64,000 nucleotides of DNA from VBDM01 sp964430565 (GTDB lineage: Bacteria; Pseudomonadota; Gammaproteobacteria; Burkholderiales; SG8-39), in NCBI GenBank assembly GCA_964430565.1, contig CAYSFD010000015.1:62001-126000 (forward strand). Direction: 5' to 3'. Below are positions 24,990 to 32,155 of this stretch, piece by piece. The translations under genes and the position numbers were made by a program. The notes beneath the pieces were generated by a model. That model did no database searches. It was not told where the DNA came from and was given only the letters and a program-made list of their open reading frames with translations. The number at the start of each line of letters is the position of its first letter. Position 1 is the first letter of the stretch.

Positions 24990-25696
24990 GGGATCGTTTC
25001 GATCAGGCCGCGCAGGTATTGCTCGCCCTGCGCTGTCGTTTGGCGGAATTTTACGACCACGCCGTCGATGAACTTCCGGTGGCCTTCGGCTGAGATTCGC
25101 ACCGCTATGCCGGCCGCAAGGATTCCGATCACGATCGCAGCGGCGAGCGCGGACAGGCGCTTGCGCCTGCGTACGGCGGCCTGCCGGTCCGGACTGAACA
25201 GCTCGTGAGTCCTGAGCCCCGCATCGGTGAAAGTTCCTGCCGGAAAAAGGCCGGCCTCCAGCCCCGGCGCGACATCCGCCATCGCGTCGCGGAAGGATCT
25301 CGAGATGAACAGGCGCGAGGGCGAGGCGAACTCAGCGACGCTCGCCGCCACGGCGATGCCGTCTCCGATCATCCCGTCTTCGGCCCGGCTGCCCGCCATC
25401 TGCACCGCGCCGTGATTGATCCCGACGCACAATGGGAGCCCGGCCGCGTTTGCGGCGAGAGCGCGTTCGGCCAGACGCAGTGCGCCCCCCGGATCGCCGA
25501 GAACCGCGATCGCGGCCCCGTCCGCGGCATCGAGAACGATCCGGTTCGCGGGCGACAGCTCCGCAGTGGTCAACGCCACGACCGTTTCGAGCTGCGCGCG
25601 AAGGCGAGTCTGCTCCGAGACGGACCTGCGCGCGAAGTCTTGAATTTTCAGAAAGACGACGCTGGCGAGGGTTGCGGCCGCGTTTGTTGTTGTCAT
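24971..25696 (-). CDS. Degenerate class III adenylate cyclase-like protein with one membrane helix
   Basis: The 241-residue protein has an N-terminal cyclase-homology domain: VVFLKIQDFA, ADGAAIAVLGDP, LPLCVGINHGAVQM, MIGDGIAVAASVAEFASPSR and LFISRSFRDAM. The first metal-binding Asp of the canonical FADI motif is replaced by Lys, so catalysis is unlikely. The second Asp is kept. A membrane helix (LSALAAAIVIGILAAGIAV) and a short extracytoplasmic tail follow. It overlaps a Ser/Thr kinase gene. It is probably a regulatory or ligand-sensing partner of the kinase. Confidence 0.75.
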   Translation of the reverse strand: MTTTNAAATLASVVFLKIQDFARRSVSEQTRLRAQLETVVALTTAELSPANRIVLDAADGAAIAVLGDPGGALRLAERALAANAAGLPLCVGINHGAVQMAGSRAEDGMIGDGIAVAASVAEFASPSRLFISRSFRDAMADVAPGLEAGLFPAGTFTDAGLRTHELFSPDRQAAVRRRKRLSALAAAIVIGILAAGIAVRISAEGHRKFIDGVVVKFRQTTAQGEQYLRGLIETIPWQKRN

Positions 25697-25799
25697 TTTG
25701 AAAGCAAGTAGGATCTTACGATCTTACCTCTTACTTGCCGCCTGCGCTTACAATCGGGCCACTCAGCGCAAAGCATTCGAAAAGGAATCGAGGTGCCTT

Positions 25800-26315
25800 A
25801 TGACCGAACTCAAAGCCGTCAGCCTCGCCGAAATTTCCGAGGGCATCAGGAAAAGCGTCAAGCCGGTCAGCATCCTCTGGCAGGCCCCCGACACGATCGC
25901 CTTCGTCGCGCGCGGTAGAAAGCACCGCAGCGAGTTCCACTCGGACCCGAGCGACGAGGTCATGTACATGATCAAGGGCGAGATGAACCTGCACTACCTC
26001 ACGAGCGAAGGCGATGAAAGGATCGCCGTGGTGCGCGAAGGCGAGATCATCTACTGCCCGGCGGGCGTGAAGCACTCGCCGCGCTTTTCGCCCGACTCGT
26101 TCCTGCTCGTGCTGGAGCGCAAGCGCAAGCCCGATGAGAAGGATCGGTTTTTCTGGTATTGCGAAAAGTGCCGTGCTGAGCTCTACCAGGCGGTGCGCCA
26201 TGTCCCCGATTACCGCGAGGACCCGGTGTCGCGCGTGTACGAGGAGTTCTACTCGGAGGAGAAGCACCGCAGCTGCGGCAAGTGCGGGCACGTGACGCCG
26301 AGGCCGGCCTCGTAG
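25800..26315 (+). CDS. Cupin dioxygenase, 3-hydroxyanthranilate 3,4-dioxygenase-like
   Basis: The start is the ATG at 25800, giving 171 residues. The cupin core contains GRKHRSEFHSDPSDEVMYMI (metal-binding His and Glu) and GEIIYCPAGVKHSPRFSPDS (third His). A rubredoxin-like four-cysteine tail follows: FFWYCEKCRAELYQ and SCGKCGHV. This matches bacterial 3-hydroxyanthranilate 3,4-dioxygenases, which open the ring in the kynurenine or nitrobenzoate routes. No other pathway gene is adjacent apart from the distant ACMSD-like amidohydrolase, so the substrate may be a related 2-aminophenol acid. Confidence 0.82.
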   Translation: MTELKAVSLAEISEGIRKSVKPVSILWQAPDTIAFVARGRKHRSEFHSDPSDEVMYMIKGEMNLHYLTSEGDERIAVVREGEIIYCPAGVKHSPRFSPDSFLLVLERKRKPDEKDRFFWYCEKCRAELYQAVRHVPDYREDPVSRVYEEFYSEEKHRSCGKCGHVTPRPAS

Positions 26316-26357
26316 GCCGGGCGCCGGCCGCTGTTACGTATTGCCTATCGACGTCGG

Positions 26358-27050
26358 CTAGGTTTGCCACCCGACGCGTTGCTTGATGAGCTTATTGACG
26401 GTGGAATTCGATTCCGCCGAGTCGGTGACGAGCGCGTAATAGCCCCCGCGAATGGGCTCCACGCGCGCGGTCCAGCGTCCCAAGTTCGCGGTGGCGGCGG
26501 CGGTGATGGGTCGATCCGAAACGAGGATCAATGTCGCAAGTCCCTGCGGCGTCTCGAAGACGATATGCCAGCCGCTGCCTTGCTCCACCGGGCAGCGCTT
26601 GATGTAGCGGACGCGTCCGATCGGTTCCCTGATATTTCCGCCCAGATCGCGCACGATTTCGGCCAGGCGCTCAGGGTCGGCGTTGTAAGAAGTCGTCAGC
26701 GATTCGGGTTCGTCGAGCACGTGTTCGATTGCGATCCGAGCCTGGTTGGCGGAGCTGGTTTCCCAGGTCGTGACCAAGACGCCCGCCGCGACGGCAAGAA
26801 CGATGCTCGCGGCCAGGGCGAGCGCCTTCCAGCTTGCGCGCCTTTGATCGCTCCGCCGCAGCAGAATCCGGTCGGCGAGTCCTTCGGGGACGGGGACCGC
26901 GAGGGTACGCTCGAGCACCGCTTCCGATTCGTCCACGCTGCGGGCAAACAAAAGGCAGGCGGGGCAGTCGTTCGCGTGCGAGCGCGCTTCCTCGGGCACG
27001 CGCCTCGGGTCGGCCAGTTTCACACGGCGGAATTCGAGACAGTTCATCAT
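26358..27050 (-). CDS. Membrane anti-sigma factor (zinc-finger HC2/DUF3379-like)
   Basis: The 230-residue protein overlaps the ECF sigma gene by ATGA. It has an N-terminal HxxxCxxC zinc-binding motif (SHANDCPACLLF, residues 25-36), one membrane helix at about residues 76-95 and a C-terminal periplasmic domain with RYIKRCPVEQGSGWHIVFE. This layout fits membrane anti-sigma factors that hold an ECF sigma at the membrane until a signal arrives. Here the signal is probably excess copper or a redox state of the periplasm, judging from the facing bufferin operon. Confidence 0.83.
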   Translation of the reverse strand: MMNCLEFRRVKLADPRRVPEEARSHANDCPACLLFARSVDESEAVLERTLAVPVPEGLADRILLRRSDQRRASWKALALAASIVLAVAAGVLVTTWETSSANQARIAIEHVLDEPESLTTSYNADPERLAEIVRDLGGNIREPIGRVRYIKRCPVEQGSGWHIVFETPQGLATLILVSDRPITAAATANLGRWTARVEPIRGGYYALVTDSAESNSTVNKLIKQRVGWQT

Positions 27051-27541
27051 GCGGATTTTCGCTTCTCGGCGGCCTGCAGCTCGCTGCGCAGCGCCTGGCG
27101 TGCGCGGGTGAGCCGGGTCATCACGGCGCCCTCGGTCGTGCCGAGCATGCCGGCGATCTCGCCGCAGCTGAACCCGCCGAGCGCCTGCAGGAGCAACGGC
27201 TCGCGGTAGGCGAGCGGCAGAAGGCCGACCAGCTGTTCCATTTCCAGGCGACCCGCGCTCGACGGGACCGAGGGCATTTCGGATTCATCGGGTTCACCGT
27301 CGACGATGTTGAGCTGCTTTCTGGAGAATCGCCGGAAGTGCTCGTTTCGCAGGATCGCAATCAGCCAGGCCTTGACCGAGGCCGGCTCTCGAAGGTGCTG
27401 CCAGGCCTTCCAGGCCCGTGCGAACGCCTCCTGAAGCAGGTCTTCGGCGACGAAGCGGTCGCGGCACAGCCAGTAGGCGTAGCGGTACAGGTCCGCGCTG
27501 AACGCGCGGACCATCTGTTCGAACTGCTGCTTTGAACCCAT
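27047..27541 (-). CDS. ECF-family RNA polymerase sigma factor
   Basis: The start is the ATG ending at 27541 (MGSKQQFEQM), giving 164 residues of normal ECF length. Region 2 is DLYRYAYWLCRDRFVAEDLL then QEAFARAWKAW. Region 4 is LLPLAYREPLLLQALGGFSC then GEIAGMLGTTEGAVMTRLTR, a helix-turn-helix. It is transcribed divergently from the bufferin operon and is followed by its anti-sigma gene. The predicted promoter at 27582-27610 carries the same motif as the bufA promoter, indicating autoregulation. Confidence 0.92.
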   Translation of the reverse strand: MGSKQQFEQMVRAFSADLYRYAYWLCRDRFVAEDLLQEAFARAWKAWQHLREPASVKAWLIAILRNEHFRRFSRKQLNIVDGEPDESEMPSVPSSAGRLEMEQLVGLLPLAYREPLLLQALGGFSCGEIAGMLGTTEGAVMTRLTRARQALRSELQAAEKRKSA

Positions 27542-27581
27542 CGGCCCAGTCTCTCTTTCCCGCCGTGACCGCACAAGGGAT

Positions 27582-27610
27582 AAGACCCGTCCCGCACGCC
27601 AATCCTTACA
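27582..27610 (-). promoter_or_regulatory. Predicted ECF promoter of the sigma/anti-sigma operon
   Basis: On the minus strand, TGTAAGGA (27610-27603) and CGGGTCTT (27589-27582) are separated by 13 bases. Exactly the same two boxes at the same spacing occur on the plus strand in front of bufA. The transcript would start near 27575, about 35 bases before the sigma ATG. Confidence 0.7.
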
Positions 27611-27666
27611 CGCGGCCGGGCGGCTCGCAACTTCGGGGGCGGCCGACACCGCGCGCGCCGCCGCGG

Positions 27667-27695
27667 TGTAAGGAAACCCGCGACGATCGGGTCTT
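27667..27695 (+). promoter_or_regulatory. Predicted ECF promoter of the bufferin operon
   Basis: TGTAAGGA at 27667-27674 and CGGGTCTT at 27688-27695 are separated by 13 bases, identical in sequence and spacing to the minus-strand copy. They are read here as -35 and -10 boxes of the adjacent ECF sigma factor. The leader to the bufA ATG at 27812 is about 110 bases and begins with a short tandem repeat. Confidence 0.7.
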
Positions 27696-27703
27696 TATGG
27701 GAG

Positions 27704-27740
27704 GTGGGCGCGTGACCGTGGGCGCGTGACCGTGGGCGCG
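27704..27740. repeat. 14-bp tandem repeat in the bufA leader
   Basis: GTGGGCGCGTGACC occurs twice in tandem (27704-27717 and 27718-27731), followed by a partial third copy to 27740. It lies just downstream of the predicted bufA start site. It could be a slippage product with no role or affect leader folding. Confidence 0.75.
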
Positions 27741-27811
27741 GTTCGTATTAAGGCGACCAGATTGCGGACGTCCGTCCAGGAGTGTTTCCAATTAACTAAA
27801 GGAGATAGAGC

Positions 27812-28075
27812 ATGATTCAGCACCAGCTAATACGCACGGCCCTTGCCGGATTGTTTGCCGTCGGGTTGAGCGCCACCGTTCTTGCCCAGACCCCGAAGGG
27901 CATGGAGCAGTGCTTCGGCATCGCCAAGGCGGGAAAGAACGACTGCGGCAGCAACAAGACCGCGCATTCGTGCGCCGGGCAGTCCAAAACGGACAACGAC
28001 CCGCACGATTTCAAGTTCGTCAAGACCGGAACCTGCGAGAAGATGGGCGGCATGATGAAGCCCGCCAAGATGTAG
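27812..28075 (+). CDS. bufA1: Bufferin precursor (BufA1-type, DUF2282)
   Basis: The 87-residue protein has a strong AAAGGAGA box and a signal peptide cleaved near VLAQTPKG. The mature part contains four cysteines (34, 45, 54, 75) with the context MEQCFGIAKAGKNDCG, AHSCAGQSK and GTCEKMGGM typical of DUF2282 bufferins. These are exported peptides whose cysteines are modified by an MNIO enzyme so that they bind copper in the periplasm. The modifying enzyme and its partner are encoded by the next two genes. Confidence 0.9.
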   Translation: MIQHQLIRTALAGLFAVGLSATVLAQTPKGMEQCFGIAKAGKNDCGSNKTAHSCAGQSKTDNDPHDFKFVKTGTCEKMGGMMKPAKM

Positions 28076-28093
28076 CAAGGCCCTGGGTTCTGC

Positions 28094-28942
28094 ATGGACA
28101 CGGTCCGCACTCCGCCGCCGCAGGCGCAGCGCCTCGGCGCCGGGGTCGGACTGCGTTCCGTGCACTACCGTCACTTTCTCGAAAGCCGCCCCGAGACGGC
28201 GTGGCTCGAAGTCCACAGCGAGAACTATTTCGGCGAGGGCGGCTACGACCTGCATGTGCTGCGGCAGGTGCGGGCCGATTACCCGATTGGCCTTCACGGC
28301 GTCGGGCTCGCACTCGGTTCGGTCGAAGGCGAGGCCGCCGGGCACATCTCCCGGCTGCGGCGTCTCGCCGATGCGATCGAGCCCGTGTTCGTCTCCGAAC
28401 ACCTGTGCTGGGGCCGCGCGGCCAGCCGGCATTTCAACGATCTCCTGCCGCTGCCTTATACGGAGGAAGCGCTGCGGCTCATGGTGGCGCGCGTGCAGCA
28501 GCTCCAGGAAGCCTTGCGACGGCGCGTTCTCGTCGAGAACGTCTCCGCGTACCTCGAGTTTCGCGCAAGCGACATGTCCGAGGGCGATTTCATCGCCGAG
28601 CTCGCCCGCCGCTCCGGCTGCGGCGTGCTGCTCGATGTCAACAATCTTTACGTCAACCAACGCAACCACGGCAGCGACGCCCGGGCTGCGATGGACGCGA
28701 TCCCCCCGAAAGCGGTCGCCGAAATCCACCTCGCCGGCCACCTCGTCACCGAGCGATGCCTCATCGATACTCACGGCGACCGCGTCGCAGAATCCGTATG
28801 GGCGCTCTACGACGCGGCGCTCGAGCGTTTCGGCCCGGTGCCGACCCTCATCGAGTGGGACACGGACATCCCGCCGCTCGAGACGCTGCTCGCCGAGGCG
28901 CGCCGCGCCGAAACCGCCATGAACGAGAGTGCCTATGCCTGA
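28094..28942 (+). CDS. bufB1: MNIO-family (DUF692) multinuclear iron oxidase, bufferin-modifying
   Basis: The 282-residue TIM-barrel protein carries the family metal ligands in WLEVHSENYFGEGG, GLHGVGLALGS, VSEHLCWG, VLVENVSAYL, LLDVNNLYVN and VAEIHLAGH. MNIO enzymes use two or three iron ions to convert precursor cysteines into oxazole- or thiooxazole-type heterocycles. The gene starts 18 bp after bufA and overlaps bufC by 8 bp, so the operon is tightly coupled. The substrate should be the four-cysteine peptide encoded just upstream. Confidence 0.93.
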   Translation: MDTVRTPPPQAQRLGAGVGLRSVHYRHFLESRPETAWLEVHSENYFGEGGYDLHVLRQVRADYPIGLHGVGLALGSVEGEAAGHISRLRRLADAIEPVFVSEHLCWGRAASRHFNDLLPLPYTEEALRLMVARVQQLQEALRRRVLVENVSAYLEFRASDMSEGDFIAELARRSGCGVLLDVNNLYVNQRNHGSDARAAMDAIPPKAVAEIHLAGHLVTERCLIDTHGDRVAESVWALYDAALERFGPVPTLIEWDTDIPPLETLLAEARRAETAMNESAYA

Positions 28943-29711
28943 GCTTGGACGGCTGCAAGAGACGTTTGCCGCGGCGCTCGCCGACGCGGCGCTCGTGCCT
29001 GGCGCCGCGAAACTTTTCCGGGGCAAGCCCGAGGAGGCGATCGAGCGGCTGGCGGTCTATCGAGGCAACGTCGTCGCGAACGCACAAAAAGCGCTCGCGA
29101 ACGCCTACCCGATCGTCGCCCAGATCGTGGGCGACGAGTTCTTCGGGGGCCTGGCGCGCGAATATCTGCGCCGCCATCCTTCGACGAGCGGCGATTTGAA
29201 CGCGTTTGGCGAACGCTTCGCCGAGTTCGTCGCCGGGTTTCCCCACACGCAGGACCTTCCCTACCTGCCCGATGTCGCGCGCATGGAATGGCTCGCGCAC
29301 CGCGCGCATTACGCGACGGACGTCGAGCCTTTCGATGTTCGTCGGCTCAAGTCGATTCCGCAAACCGCGTGGAACCGGGTGCGGCCGGTGCTTGCGCCCG
29401 CCTGCGCCCTGCTCGAGTCGCGCTGGCCGGTCGCGCGCATCTGGGAAGTGCACCAGGATGGTTACGCCGAAGAGTTCTCGGTCGATCTCGATTCCGGGCC
29501 CGAGCGGATCCTGGTCCACCGTCCGCGCCTTCGCGTCCTGATCGCGTCGTTGTCGGCCGGCGCCTACCGGTTTCTGCAATGCACGGCCACCGGCAGCTCG
29601 ATCACCGCGGCGCTCGAGGCCGCGACCGATGAGGAGCTTGGATTCGATTTTCCGGCCGCCCTCCGCGCCTGGATCGAAGCGGCCGTTATCGTAGATTTTG
29701 AACTGGGGTAA
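28935..29711 (+). CDS. bufC1: Bufferin biosynthesis partner protein (DUF2063/HvfC-BufC family)
   Basis: The start is the ATG at 28935 with GAGAG upstream, giving 258 residues. The N-terminal DUF2063 domain is clear: RLAVYRGNVVANAQKALANA then YPIVAQIVGDEFFGGLAREY and LPYLPDVARMEWLAHRAHYA. The C-terminal domain (about residues 150-258) is a recognition domain, annotated in databases as DNA-binding but thought to bring the precursor peptide to the MNIO enzyme. It completes the A-B-C bufferin gene order. Confidence 0.9.
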   Translation: MPELGRLQETFAAALADAALVPGAAKLFRGKPEEAIERLAVYRGNVVANAQKALANAYPIVAQIVGDEFFGGLAREYLRRHPSTSGDLNAFGERFAEFVAGFPHTQDLPYLPDVARMEWLAHRAHYATDVEPFDVRRLKSIPQTAWNRVRPVLAPACALLESRWPVARIWEVHQDGYAEEFSVDLDSGPERILVHRPRLRVLIASLSAGAYRFLQCTATGSSITAALEAATDEELGFDFPAALRAWIEAAVIVDFELG

Positions 29712-29727
29712 GACCCTAGATTCGCAG

Positions 29728-30198
29728 ATGAACTTCCTGAGCGCGATTGTCGCAGCGGCTCGACGGATCCGCGGCTGGCTGGAAATTGCCGCGAGCCCGC
29801 TCGACCTGGGGATCCGTCTCTATGTCGCGGACGTTTTCTTCAAGTCCGGTCTCACCAAGATTGAGGACTGGGACAAGACGGTGTTCCTCTTCGAGGAGAT
29901 CTACCGCGTGCCGCTCCTCGCGCCTGCGGCCGCGGCGGCGCTCGGCACGTTCGGCGAGCTGCTTTTTCCCCCGTTGCTCGCCCTCGGGCTCGCCGCGCGC
30001 TTTTCCGCCGCCTCGCTCTCCATCGTCAACGTGGCCGCGGTCGTCTCCTATTGGTACGTGATCGGCGAGAACCAGGCGGCGCTCATGTCGCATGTTTTCT
30101 GGGGTGCGTTGCTGCTGGTGACCCTGCTGCACGGGCCGGGTAAGCTCGCGCTGGATCACTGGGTCTGGCGGCGGGTGGATTCCGACCGGGTCCAGTAG
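29728..30198 (+). CDS. DoxX-family inner-membrane protein of the bufferin operon
   Basis: The start is the ATG at 29728 (MNFLSAIVAAARRIRGWLEI), giving 156 residues. Four hydrophobic segments follow, with LGIRLYVADVFFKSGLTKIE in the first and FGELLFPPLLALGLAARFSA in the middle, the DoxX signature. DoxX proteins commonly form the last gene of MNIO/DUF2063 operons and may supply or remove electrons during peptide modification. It ends just before an FNR-type box. Confidence 0.88.
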   Translation: MNFLSAIVAAARRIRGWLEIAASPLDLGIRLYVADVFFKSGLTKIEDWDKTVFLFEEIYRVPLLAPAAAAALGTFGELLFPPLLALGLAARFSAASLSIVNVAAVVSYWYVIGENQAALMSHVFWGALLLVTLLHGPGKLALDHWVWRRVDSDRVQ

Positions 30199-30205
30199 GT
30201 CGATT

Positions 30206-30253
30206 TTGATTTGGATCAAAATAAGCCCATCGGGTCTGCGTATCCTCTTAGGT
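30206..30253 (+). promoter_or_regulatory. FNR/ANR-type box with -10 element (class II promoter)
   Basis: TTGATTTGGATCAA at 30206-30219 is a perfect match to the FNR/ANR consensus TTGAT-N4-ATCAA. A TATCCT -10 hexamer lies at 30241-30246, placing the box centre near -41.5, the class II position. It would drive the small secreted protein gene starting at 30275 under low oxygen. Confidence 0.75.
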
Positions 30254-30274
30254 GTGATTGAGCTATCCTAGGTC

Positions 30275-30649
30275 ATGTCCTTCATGACCCGATCCCGCAG
30301 GCGCCTGACCGCCGGCCTCGCGCTGGTGGCGCTGGTTTTCGCGCACGCGGCGATGGCGTCGTATGGCTGCCTGGCGGGCAGAATGCCCGAGCCGCAGATG
30401 GCGTGCGAGGAGCACGCGAGCCCGGCGCCGTCGGAGCTTTTGTGTCGAGTGCATTTCCAGTCGGAGACGCAGACGCTCGACCTCGCCAAGGTGCCGCAGC
30501 TCCCCGCCTTTGATACGCCGGTGCTGGTGCTCGCAGTCGAGCGCGCGGTTGTGCCGGTCGCTTCGTCCGCCCCGCTTCGCGCGCGACTCGCGGTGGCGAA
30601 TGCGCCGCCTCCACCTCTGAATCTCCTTTACTCGCGCTTCCTCACTTAG
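30275..30649 (+). CDS. Small secreted protein of unknown function, FNR-box controlled
   Basis: The 124-residue protein has a signal peptide (RRRLTAGLALVALVFAHAAMA). The mature N-terminus is short and Cys/Met/His-containing: SYGCLAGRMPEPQMACEEHA, later LLCRVHFQ. Such residues could bind copper. The C-terminus is proline- and leucine-rich without a domain. It lies between the bufferin operon and the czcE-copRS-cus genes. A role in metal handling is suggested only by composition and context. Confidence 0.6.
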   Translation: MSFMTRSRRRLTAGLALVALVFAHAAMASYGCLAGRMPEPQMACEEHASPAPSELLCRVHFQSETQTLDLAKVPQLPAFDTPVLVLAVERAVVPVASSAPLRARLAVANAPPPPLNLLYSRFLT

Positions 30650-30710
30650 CCGCCGCTGAGCCGCGGCGCCGCCTGTCGCGGCGCCGGTTTCCTTGCTCAT
30701 CGGAGGTTTT

Positions 30711-30794
30711 ATGGCTTTTGCTTCGCCCGGGCGCTTCGCGCGCCCCCTCGCTTGGTTCTGCTTCATCTGTCTGCTCTCGACGGAGATCAGATGA
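30711..30794 (+). pseudogene. Truncated N-terminus (signal-like) of a disrupted gene
   Basis: A GGAGG box at 30702-30706 precedes an ATG and a hydrophobic start (RFARPLAWFCFICLL), but the frame stops after 27 codons. The stop comes where the duplicated czcE module begins (about 30777). The reading frame ends LSTEIR, nearly the same tail (LSTEMR) as the truncated copR fragment at 31399-31548, because both run into the same repeat edge. It looks like the beginning of an exported protein cut by the arrival of the module. It could also be a genuine small peptide. Confidence 0.45.
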
Positions 30795-30898
30795 ACCGCA
30801 ACGGCTGCTGGACTCGAATTTTGGCTGCCGTAAAAATAGCCGCCCGCCGGCGACTGAGTTCGCAGCGCGCCGACGGGCGTAGGAGCGGACGAGTTGCG

Positions 30899-31237
30899 CT
30901 ACTGCCCGCCCGATCGGACGGGTGCGACGCGTACCCTGATCGAGCGATCCAGCGTGCCTTTCGGCGCGAGTTGGCGCAGATCGGCGTTTTGGTCTTGCAT
31001 GTCGAAAACCCAGGCGAAGCTTTTAGCCCCGACAACGAAGCGGATAGTCTCGTCTTCTCTGACGTTGACCTCCTTCATCTTGTCGTCGATGACGACCGTG
31101 CGACTGATGCCGCCGCCCTGGTGCACCGCCGGCGCGACATGGTCCTCATGCGATTTGCCTGCGAACGCAAGCGGCGCGGTGCCGACAGCGCTCATCAGAC
31201 CCAGTGCTGCAATTGCGAAACGAACTTGAGCTTTCAT
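30899..31237 (-). CDS. czcE: CzcE-family periplasmic metal-binding protein, copy 1
   Basis: The 112-residue protein has a signal peptide (MKAQVRFAIAALGLMSAVGT, cleavage near AFAGKSHED). The domain contains ISRTVVIDDKMKEVNVREDE, TIRFVVGAKSFAWVFDMQDQ and a histidine-bearing start (HEDHVAPAVHQGG), matching CzcE, a periplasmic copper-binding protein of Cupriavidus metallidurans. It is transcribed away from the copR remnant. A paralogue with a near-identical sequence lies 757 bp downstream. Both probably buffer copper in the periplasm. Confidence 0.85.
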   Translation of the reverse strand: MKAQVRFAIAALGLMSAVGTAPLAFAGKSHEDHVAPAVHQGGGISRTVVIDDKMKEVNVREDETIRFVVGAKSFAWVFDMQDQNADLRQLAPKGTLDRSIRVRVAPVRSGGQ

Positions 31238-31275
31238 GGTTTAGTCTCCTTAGCAAGTTTGCGGTTTGGACCGCC

Positions 31276-31291
31276 TATCGGCCATCCGATA
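31276..31291. promoter_or_regulatory. Candidate operator, inverted repeat upstream of czcE copy 1
   Basis: TATCGG-CCAT-CCGATA is a perfect palindrome 38 bp upstream of the czcE start. The same 16 bases occur at 32033-32048. It may bind the copper response regulator encoded nearby or another metal regulator. Confidence 0.5.
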
Positions 31292-31398
31292 GTGCATGGA
31301 ATGATGCGCCGCGCGGCCCGACGCCGATCTGACAGGAGGATTACAGTCTCGTCATCGTGCGGCGCGGACGGTGGACGGTCACGGCGGGGGGTGGTGCG

Positions 31399-31548
31399 AT
31401 GCGCGTGCTAATCGTCGAAGACCAGGAGAAGACCGGCGACTTCCGGCGCGCCTTGTTCTTGCGCGCTTTCGCGCCGCGCCAGGGCGCGCGTCCGCGCCGC
31501 CGGTGCACGTGCGGCCAGCTCGCGATGCTTTCGACGGAGATGAGATGA
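31399..31548 (+). pseudogene. Truncated copy of the copR start
   Basis: The first 15 codons (MRVLIVEDQEKTGDF) match the intact response regulator start at 32156 with one substitution. The frame then runs into unrelated sequence and ends at a TGA at 31546-31548. The phospho-acceptor Asp and the DNA-binding domain are missing. It was created by the tandem duplication and is not expected to function. Confidence 0.85.
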
Positions 31549-31652
31549 ACCGCAACGGCTGCTGGACTCGAATTTGGGCTGCCGCAGAAATAGTCGCCCA
31601 CCGGCGGCTAAGTTCGCAGCGCGCCGACGGGCGTGGGAGCGGACGAGTTGCG

Positions 31653-31994
31653 CTATCGCCCGGACGAACGGGTGGGGTGGACGTATACCCTGATCGGGCG
31701 ATCGCCCAGCGTGCCTTTCGGCGCGAGATCGCGCAGATCAGCGTTTTGGTCGTACATGTCGAAAACCCAGCCGAAGCTCTTAGCGCCGACAACGAAGCGG
31801 ATAGTCTCGTCTTCACTGACGTTGACCCACTTCGTCTTGCCGTCGATGACGACCGTGCGACTGATGCCGCCGCCCTGGTGCACCGCCGGTTCGACCTGGT
31901 CCTCATGCGCTTGGCCCGCGAATGCGAGCGGGCCGACGCCGATTGCGCTCACCAGACCCAAAGCAGCTACTGCATAGCGAATTTGCGTTTTCAT
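31653..31994 (-). CDS. czcE: CzcE-family periplasmic metal-binding protein, copy 2
   Basis: The 113-residue protein is a close paralogue of the one at 30899-31237: same signal peptide pattern, HEDQVEPAVHQGGGISRTVV, then KWVNVSEDETIRFVVGAKSF and GWVFDMYDQNADLRDLAPKG. Differences are scattered substitutions, which suggests the duplication is not brand new. It diverges from copR across a 161-bp region. It probably binds Cu(II) or related metals in the periplasm and is induced by CopRS. Confidence 0.87.
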   Translation of the reverse strand: MKTQIRYAVAALGLVSAIGVGPLAFAGQAHEDQVEPAVHQGGGISRTVVIDGKTKWVNVSEDETIRFVVGAKSFGWVFDMYDQNADLRDLAPKGTLGDRPIRVYVHPTRSSGR

Positions 31995-32032
31995 GGTTCA
32001 GTCTCCTTAGCAAGTTTGCGGTTTACACCGCC

Positions 32033-32048
32033 TATCGGCCATCCGATA
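32033..32048. promoter_or_regulatory. Candidate operator, inverted repeat between czcE copy 2 and copR
   Basis: TATCGG-CCAT-CCGATA is repeated here exactly as upstream of czcE copy 1. It lies between divergent czcE and copR, 38 bp from the czcE start and about 108 bp from copR. Preservation in both copies favours a regulatory site. Confidence 0.5.
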
Positions 32049-32155
32049 GTGCATGGAATGATGCGCCGCGCGGCCCGACGCCGATCTGACAGGAGGATTA
32101 CAGTCTCGTCATCGTGCGGCGCGGACGGTGGACAGTCACGGCGGGGGGTGGTGCG

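Larger units (their letters stand above)
30777..31442. repeat. Tandem duplication, unit 1 (czcE plus start of copR)
   Basis: This unit is highly similar to 31531-32199. It begins at TCGACGGAGAT and ends within the first 14-15 codons of copR. The offset between copies is 754 bp at the left end and 757 bp from the czcE start onward, because of one 3-bp difference inside czcE. Eighty-eight unrelated bases separate the units. Confidence 0.9.

Noticed and set aside
27704..27740. The short tandem repeat as a possible CRISPR or iteron array
   Set aside because: Only two and a half copies of 14 bp with no spacers and no cas or rep gene nearby.
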